A stretch of DNA of 19,430 nucleotides from Bacillota bacterium. GTDB taxonomy: Bacteria; Bacillota; Clostridia; Lachnospirales; Cellulosilyticaceae. Made by a program: the position numbers and the translations under genes. Position 1 is the stretch's first letter; each line of letters opens with the position of its first letter. The stretch lies in NCBI GenBank assembly GCA_023457875.1, contig JAEXBC010000391.1:1-19430 (forward strand). The letters are read 5' to 3'. The notes under the pieces were generated by a model. It searched no databases. It had not been told where the DNA came from and saw nothing but the letters and a program-made list of their open reading frames with translations. Below, in pieces: positions 15,141 to 19,430 of this stretch.

Positions 15141-16736
15141 ATGTCTAGTGGAAGAATGCTAATGAAAGTCTTAGAAAAACAAGAGATGAGAAGTACAGCT
15201 TCTATTTATATTTCTATTGTTTTAGCTTATATCGAACTTACCAAGTGGGAGGATGCCAGGTATTTTTGTGAGCAAGGCTTATCTTCAGCCCTCCAACTTG
15301 AAGATAAGCTTGTGCTTAATGAACTTCATGATATCATCCAAGAAAAGAGTCTTACACGTCTTAGGGTGCTGTTGACACAGCCTATACAAAAATTAAATTC
15401 ATTTGAAAAAGACCCTAATGAATTGAAAATATATGATCACTATAAGGAGAACGTCATGAATACATTAGAAGACCTATTAGGGATCAATCCTACAACAGAA
15501 GCCTTTTGCAACGTATGTGCAAAGGAATTACAAGATATTTTTAATAAAATAGATAATCGCGCAAATTATAATGGTGCAAAAGTACTAGCTGCTATGCAAA
15601 AAAACAAACTAAGTGATATCCATTTTGCCGCCACAACAGGCTATGGATATAATGACTTAGGTCGTGATGTGGTAGAACAAATATATGCGGATATTTTTAA
15701 GACAGAAGCGGGCTTAGTACGTCCTCAATTAATGTCAGGTACCCATGCCTTAACCGTTGCTTTGTTTGGTAACTTAAGGCCAGGTGATGAACTTTTATCA
15801 CCCGTGGGTAAACCCTATGATACCCTGGAAGGTGTAATTGGTATTCGTAAGGAGATAGGTAGCCTTGCCGAATATCATATTTCTTATAAACAAGTGGACT
15901 TAAAAGAGGATTTTAGCTTTGACTACGAAGGTATTAGGACTGCTATTACCGAGAAAACAAAGCTTGTCACCATCCAACGTTCTAAGGGCTATAGCTACCG
16001 TCCTACCTTTTCTGTTAAGCAAATTGGAGAGCTAATTACCTTTATTAAATCTATTAAGCCAGATGTAATCTGTATGGTGGACAACTGCTATGGTGAATTT
16101 GTAGATACCATTGAACCAACTGAAGTTGGCGCTGACCTTTGTGTAGGCTCCCTTATTAAAAATCCTGGAGGAGGTCTTGCTCCAATTGGTGGCTATATTG
16201 TAGGAAAACATGAATATGTTGAGAAAGCTGCAATGCGTCTTACTGCTCCTGGACTAGGAAAAGAAGTGGGGGCTACCCTTGGCCTCAACCAGCCTGTATT
16301 ACAAGGACTATTTTTAGCACCTGAAGTAGTAGCCAATGCCCTAAAGGGTGCTGTTTTAGCTTCGGCTATATTTGAGAAACTAGGCTTTGATGTGATGCCT
16401 CACTCAAGTGAACTACGTCACGATATCATTCAAGCCATTAATATGAAAACGCCTGAAAATGTCATTAGCTTTTGCCAAGGCATTCAAAAAGGTGCTCCTG
16501 TAGATAGCTTTGTTACGCCAGAGCCTTGGGATATGCCTGGATATGACGCAAAAGTGATTATGGCAGCTGGGGCCTTTATCCAAGGTGCTTCCATTGAGAT
16601 GAGCGCTGATGCCCCTATCAAACCACCCTATACTGTTTTTTTCCAAGGTGGTTTAACCTTTTACCATGCTAAATATGGTATCATGAAAGCACTTCAGACA
16701 ATGATTGACCATGGGCATATCACTTTACCAAAATAA
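15141..16736 (+). CDS. Methionine gamma-lyase/'aluminium resistance' family PLP enzyme with TPR-like N-terminal extension
   Basis: The catalytic part from 15456 (426 residues) is a fold-type I PLP enzyme of the family annotated as methionine gamma-lyase or aluminium resistance protein. Numbered from Met 15456, landmarks are TGYGYNDLGRD (61-71), VRPQLMSGTHAL (88-99), LRPGDELLSPVGKPYDTLE (107-125), VDNCYGEF (208-215) and GSLIKNPGGGLAPIGGY (231-247) with presumed PLP-Lys235. The physiological substrate in Clostridia is not settled. The open frame extends 105 codons upstream to ATG 15141 (AAAGG 8 nt before, in-frame stop at 15126). That extension has ordinary codon use and a TPR-like helix pair around residues 19-52 (LAYIELTKWEDARYFCEQGL). 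A second strong start site lies at 15456, so the extension may be a true fusion, an alternative product or the remnant of an upstream gene. Lineages of this type often have this gene near miaA/mutL and lexA; lexA is adjacent here. Confidence 0.85.
   Translation: MSSGRMLMKVLEKQEMRSTASIYISIVLAYIELTKWEDARYFCEQGLSSALQLEDKLVLNELHDIIQEKSLTRLRVLLTQPIQKLNSFEKDPNELKIYDHYKENVMNTLEDLLGINPTTEAFCNVCAKELQDIFNKIDNRANYNGAKVLAAMQKNKLSDIHFAATTGYGYNDLGRDVVEQIYADIFKTEAGLVRPQLMSGTHALTVALFGNLRPGDELLSPVGKPYDTLEGVIGIRKEIGSLAEYHISYKQVDLKEDFSFDYEGIRTAITEKTKLVTIQRSKGYSYRPTFSVKQIGELITFIKSIKPDVICMVDNCYGEFVDTIEPTEVGADLCVGSLIKNPGGGLAPIGGYIVGKHEYVEKAAMRLTAPGLGKEVGATLGLNQPVLQGLFLAPEVVANALKGAVLASAIFEKLGFDVMPHSSELRHDIIQAINMKTPENVISFCQGIQKGAPVDSFVTPEPWDMPGYDAKVIMAAGAFIQGASIEMSADAPIKPPYTVFFQGGLTFYHAKYGIMKALQTMIDHGHITLPK
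15444..15458 (+). promoter_or_regulatory. Internal ribosome binding site and start of the catalytic domain
   Basis: AAGGAG (15444-15449) lies 6 nt before ATG 15456, exactly where family members normally begin. This gives a credible second translation start inside the longer frame, producing a 426-residue enzyme without the TPR-like extension. It is stronger than the AAAGG site at the upstream ATG. Confidence 0.6.
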
Positions 16737-16750
16737 AACCACAAAAAAGA

Positions 16751-16807
16751 CTCCTACTTAAGTACACAAGCTTTTAATTTGCTTGTCTACCTAAGTAGGA
16801 GCTTTTT
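16751..16807. terminator. Bidirectional rho-independent terminator between PLP enzyme gene and lexA
   Basis: Arms 16751-16771 and 16781-16801 pair at 19 of 21 positions (core CTCCTACTTA/TAAGTAGGAG) around a TTTTAATTT loop. TTTTT follows on the plus strand, and an A-run at 16743-16748 supplies the U-tract for lexA on the minus strand. It serves both convergent genes. Confidence 0.88.
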
Positions 16808-16816
16808 ATCATGCTC

Positions 16817-17431
16817 TTAAAAGGTTCTAAATAATCCAATCACTTTGCCTAGAATGCTAACTTGCGTTGTATAAATGGGTGACATCGTATCGTTTTCTGG
16901 TTGAAGTCTAATACGTGTTTTCTCATTAAAAAAGCGCTTTACTGTTACCTCATCATCAAGAAGTGCCACCACAATATCACCATTTTGAGCAAAATCCTGT
17001 TTGCGAACAATGATTTGATCTCCATCTAATATGCCTGCATTAATCATACTGGTTCCTGTTACATTAAGCATAAATGTTTCATCATGCTTTGTAATTTGTC
17101 TAGGTAAAGGAAAATACTCTTCAATGTTTTCAACGGCTAAAATAGGCGCCCCTGCTGTAACCTTTCCAACGACAGGTACAGCACTAACATGATCGTGTAT
17201 CCAATTGGCTTCTTCATCATCTAAAATCTCTATTGTCCTTGGTTTACTAGGATCTCTACGAATGAATCCTTTTTTTTCTAAGGAACTTAAATGGCTATGG
17301 ACAGTAGAAGTGGAACTGAGTCCAACAGCCATACAAATTTCACGTACAGAAGGGGGATAACCTTTATCTTTCAAGTTTTGTTTGATGTAACTTAATATCT
17401 GTTGCTGTTTTTCAGTAAGTGTCTGTTCCAT
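16817..17431 (-). CDS. lexA: LexA repressor, SOS response regulator
   Basis: 204 residues. It represses SOS genes and self-cleaves when stimulated by RecA filaments. The N-terminal winged helix-turn-helix spans about 1-68 ([20 protein letters not shown], then [15 protein letters not shown]). The C-terminal S24 peptidase domain has the scissile Ala93-Gly94 ([10 protein letters not shown]), nucleophile Ser128 ([13 protein letters not shown]) and general base Lys165 (DEVTVKRFF). Length is normal. ATG 17431 is preferred over 17437, because GAGGG directly abuts 17437 but is 6 nt from 17431. A LexA box overlaps the -35 of its own promoter, so autorepression is expected. It follows the tyrosine recombinase on the same strand with no terminator between, so read-through from ttcA is also possible. 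Confidence 0.97.
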   Translation of the reverse strand: MEQTLTEKQQQILSYIKQNLKDKGYPPSVREICMAVGLSSTSTVHSHLSSLEKKGFIRRDPSKPRTIEILDDEEANWIHDHVSAVPVVGKVTAGAPILAVENIEEYFPLPRQITKHDETFMLNVTGTSMINAGILDGDQIIVRKQDFAQNGDIVVALLDDEVTVKRFFNEKTRIRLQPENDTMSPIYTTQVSILGKVIGLFRTF

Positions 17432-17453
17432 ACACATCCCTCATTTTCTACTA

Positions 17454-17478
17454 TAATATGTTTTATTATAACATATTA
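17454..17478. repeat. Inverted repeat enclosing the lexA -10 region
   Basis: TAATATGTT (17454-17462) and AACATATTA (17470-17478) are a perfect 9-bp inverted repeat with a 7-nt centre; the TATAAT of the lexA promoter straddles the centre. Each arm contains ACATAT, which the upstream LexA box also contains, so it may be a weak second operator or simply AT-rich symmetry. Confidence 0.45.
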
Positions 17479-17493
17479 CCTTTGCGTTAGCAA
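17465..17493 (-). promoter_or_regulatory. lexA: lexA promoter
   Basis: On the minus strand TTGCTA (17493-17488) and a perfect TATAAT (17470-17465) are separated by exactly 17 nt. Transcription would start near 17458, giving a leader of about 27 nt to ATG 17431. The -35 hexamer overlaps the LexA box. Confidence 0.75.
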
Positions 17494-17504
17494 ACATATG
17501 TTCT
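17491..17504. promoter_or_regulatory. LexA box (SOS operator) for lexA autoregulation
   Basis: CAAACATATGTTCT matches the Gram-positive LexA box CGAAC-N4-GTTCG at eight of ten fixed positions. It overlaps the -35 element of the lexA promoter, the expected position for repression, and touches the last base of the recombinase stop codon. Confidence 0.75.
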
Positions 17505-18571
17505 TATTCTTCCCGAAGTTTGATAACAGAAGCGGCATATCGCTTTCTGGCATCATCCATTTGTGCATAGTGCTTCTTGGTTGTATTCACATCCTTATGT
17601 CCAAGTACATCTGCAACTAAGTAGATATCTCCAGTTTCGTGATAAAGCTGGGTACCATATGTAGAACGCAATTTATGGGGTGTAATCTTTTTTATGCTGG
17701 TTACATGGGCGCTATATTTCTTAACAAGGAGTTGTACACTACGAACGGAAATACGCTTGTTTTGTAAGGAAAGAAACAGTGGGTTATCTATATCCACACA
17801 AGTTTTTGCTCTTCTCTCTACTAAGTAATCTCTTAGTATTTTTTCAACTTCCTCGCTAAAGTAAATGATGGTTTCATTACCACCCTTACGCGTAATTTTA
17901 ATGCCATTATAATTAAAATCTATATCCTCGATATTAATGCCCACACATTCAGAAACACGAATACCTGTTCCTAATAAAAGGGCTATAATGGCTAAATCAC
18001 GTTTTTTTGTAAATTCATGATAAATTTTTTGCTTCTCAGTAAGTTTCTCACCAGATTCAACCACATCTAGAAGTTTTGCAATCTCATCTACATCCAGTTT
18101 AATAATTGGTTTTTGATGGATTTTAGGCATATCAATAATGGAAGAAGGATCATGCGTGATGCGCTGTTGCTTATATAAATAATGATATAAGGTTTTGATA
18201 GAAGCTAGCTTTCTTGCTTTTCCATTCTGCCCATTTTGATAGTAAGTAGTGCTAGATGCCTTCGTTTCATTTTTCTCCTTTTCATAATAGGAAAGATATT
18301 CTAAATACCGCTCTATATCTCTAGGTAATACAGCCTCCAAATCCTCCAATTTAATTTCCTTTATTGAATGAACTGTCTTTAAGGAATCTATGGAGTCCTT
18401 AAGGAAGTTTAAATAAACGCGGATATCATAAGCATATGCTAGTCTTGTATTGGCACTAGTAATATGTTCAATCCCTCGAAAAAAATCAAAAATATAAGGT
18501 GGAAGTTCTTGAAGCATTTCTCTTGTCTTTAGTGTCACATACTTTTGACGACGCTCTTGATAACTAGCCAT
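17504..18571 (-). CDS. Tyrosine recombinase/integrase (Xer-like)
   Basis: 355 residues with a complete tyrosine recombinase active site: Arg205 (GTGIRVSE), Lys229 (ITRKGGNE), His299 and Arg302 (PHKLRSTYG), His325 (LGHKDVNTT) and Tyr335 (KKHYAQ). An N-terminal SAM-like core-binding domain covers roughly 24-150. Such enzymes cut and rejoin DNA through a phosphotyrosine link. It is longer than XerC/XerD (about 300), with an extra basic N-terminus and an insert around 95-120 (EKEKNETKASSTTYYQNG). No att sites, phage or transposon genes surround it, and it sits between ttcA and lexA, so a chromosomal housekeeping role is more likely than a recent element; the target site is unknown. ATG 18571 has AGGAGG at good spacing; the longer frame to 18595 lacks a site. 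Only 2 nt separate it from the ttcA stop. Confidence 0.9.
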   Translation of the reverse strand: MASYQERRQKYVTLKTREMLQELPPYIFDFFRGIEHITSANTRLAYAYDIRVYLNFLKDSIDSLKTVHSIKEIKLEDLEAVLPRDIERYLEYLSYYEKEKNETKASSTTYYQNGQNGKARKLASIKTLYHYLYKQQRITHDPSSIIDMPKIHQKPIIKLDVDEIAKLLDVVESGEKLTEKQKIYHEFTKKRDLAIIALLLGTGIRVSECVGINIEDIDFNYNGIKITRKGGNETIIYFSEEVEKILRDYLVERRAKTCVDIDNPLFLSLQNKRISVRSVQLLVKKYSAHVTSIKKITPHKLRSTYGTQLYHETGDIYLVADVLGHKDVNTTKKHYAQMDDARKRYAASVIKLREE

Positions 18572-18573
18572 TT

Positions 18574-19299
18574 TTATTCCTCCTTTTGAAACCAACCCTC
18601 AATTTGGCTTCTTTGTATGGCACCGAACAAACGTTCATCTAGCCTAGGAAACCCTTCTTTAAGGCTTGAGATAAGTTGTTTGGTGGTTTCTCTCTTGGTA
18701 TGTCCATCAGCAGAACATGGACTTTTAACTACCGGTAAGGCATTTTTGTAGGCAAATCCTCGTATCGACGTTTCAGGAAGATAGATAAGGGGACGTATGA
18801 TATGTAGATTCACTTGATCCATATAGTTAACAGGCGGCATCGTGTGAATTCGTCCTTCATAAAATAATGACATCAAAAAGGACTCATTAATATCATCCTT
18901 ATTATGTCCTAGGGCAACTTTATTGCACTCATACTTAGTGGCGGTTTGATATAAAGCACCCTTTCGCATTTTTGAGCAAAGAGAACAGGGATTGGTTTCT
19001 TTTCTTTCCTTAAAAATAATGTCTGCAATCTGGGTTTCACACACTATAAAAGGAATGTCTAGTTCCTCAAAATAGGCTTTGACTAATGACAAATCAAATT
19101 CAGGAAAACCTAATGATACACTAATAGCCATTAATTCAAAGGACTTAGGATAAAATTTCTTGAGGTGACTTAACGCTAAAGCAAGCACCAGGCTATCTTT
19201 TCCACCAGAAATACCAACAGCAATACGATCCCCAGTTTCTATCATCTGATAGTCTTGAACAGCACGCCTCACATAGCTTAATATATTTTGTAGTTGCAT
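18574..19299 (-). CDS. ttcA: tRNA 2-thiocytidine synthase TtcA-like PP-loop protein
   Basis: 241 residues. TtcA-family enzymes activate tRNA with ATP and transfer sulfur, making 2-thiocytidine at position 32, with a 4Fe-4S cluster. The PP-loop is SGGKDS (31-36). Cluster ligands are visible as Cys105 and Cys108 (NPCSLCSKMRKGAL) and Cys195 (KSPCSADGHTKRE), with spacing close to that of E. coli TtcA. GHNKDDINESFLMSLFYEGR (131-150) is also conserved. It is shorter than the E. coli enzyme (311), lacking terminal extensions, as is common for Firmicute members; these are often annotated only to family level, so the exact modified base is inferred. GGAGG lies 5 nt before ATG 19299. It is the first gene of a probable ttcA-recombinase pair; the recombinase ribosome binding site lies inside its 3' end. 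Confidence 0.88.
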   Translation of the reverse strand: MQLQNILSYVRRAVQDYQMIETGDRIAVGISGGKDSLVLALALSHLKKFYPKSFELMAISVSLGFPEFDLSLVKAYFEELDIPFIVCETQIADIIFKERKETNPCSLCSKMRKGALYQTATKYECNKVALGHNKDDINESFLMSLFYEGRIHTMPPVNYMDQVNLHIIRPLIYLPETSIRGFAYKNALPVVKSPCSADGHTKRETTKQLISSLKEGFPRLDERLFGAIQRSQIEGWFQKEE

Positions 19300-19335
19300 A
19301 AACGCCTCCAGTAACTATTCGCTAAAGTTAGTCCT

Positions 19336-19364
19336 ATTATATCACAAATAGCACGAGATAAAAA
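19336..19364 (-). promoter_or_regulatory. Putative promoter of the ttcA-recombinase pair
   Basis: On the minus strand a perfect TATAAT (19341-19336) is preceded by TGA, an extended -10. The hexamer 17 nt upstream is only TTTTTA (19364-19359). The predicted start near 19329 gives a leader of about 30 nt. Confidence 0.45.
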
Positions 19365-19430
19365 AACCTTTACCAGTCTATTTAATAGTTCTTTTATAAA
19401 AGATAGCAAACATAGTATAATATGTATAAT

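Noticed and set aside
17504..18571. The integrase as a sign of a prophage, ICE or integron
   Set aside because: The neighbours are housekeeping genes, there is no nearby attachment repeat, tRNA, cassette array or phage gene, and it is tightly coupled to ttcA.
19381..19430. TATAAT at 19416-19421 as the promoter of a plus-strand gene beyond the window
   Set aside because: The hexamer is perfect, but no suitable -35 is present and no gene is visible to assign it to.

Overview
The window is AT-rich chromosomal backbone from a Gram-positive, low-GC Firmicute. Strong AGGAGG-type ribosome binding sites, a type III glutamine synthetase, a VanW/G5-type surface protein, a class A penicillin-binding protein and a 'methionine gamma-lyase/aluminium resistance' family enzyme beside lexA all point to Clostridia, most likely a Lachnospirales (Cellulosilyticum-like) relative. 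The genus is inference; the Clostridia assignment is firmer. No rRNA, tRNA, CRISPR array, insertion sequence or prophage module was seen.

Layout. (1) 1-1534, minus strand: a membrane-anchored TPR-like protein followed 31 nt later by a family 4 glycosyltransferase that runs off the left edge. (2) 1644-5394, plus strand: a UvrD/PcrA-type helicase, an overlapping 46-residue membrane protein, and a VanW-domain cell-envelope protein. This run ends at a bidirectional terminator shared with (3), a convergent class A PBP (8133-5458). (4) A 331-nt divergent regulatory region, then type III glutamine synthetase with its own terminator. (5) 10706-12916: a degenerate PfkB/1-phosphofructokinase-like protein 12 nt upstream of the ribosome-associated GTPase HflX. 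(6) 13159-14981: a small clostridial protein preceded by large palindromes, an IMPACT/YigZ-family protein, and YebC/TACO1. (7) 15141-16736: a methionine gamma-lyase family PLP enzyme whose open frame carries a 105-residue TPR-like N-terminal extension, ending at a bidirectional terminator. (8) 19299-16817, minus strand: a TtcA-like tRNA thiolase, a tyrosine recombinase (2-nt gap) and LexA, whose promoter carries a LexA box over its -35 element.

Functionally the window combines envelope synthesis (glycolipid glycosyltransferase, PBP, VanW protein), DNA repair and SOS control (helicase, LexA, recombinase), translation-related factors (HflX, YebC, TtcA) and nitrogen assimilation (GSIII). Nothing looks like a complete, previously undescribed multi-gene system. 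The best leads are the PfkB-fold protein that has lost its catalytic motif next to hflX, the TPR-like extension (or dual start) on the PLP enzyme, the overlapping small membrane protein after the helicase, and the palindromes in front of the 82-residue gene.
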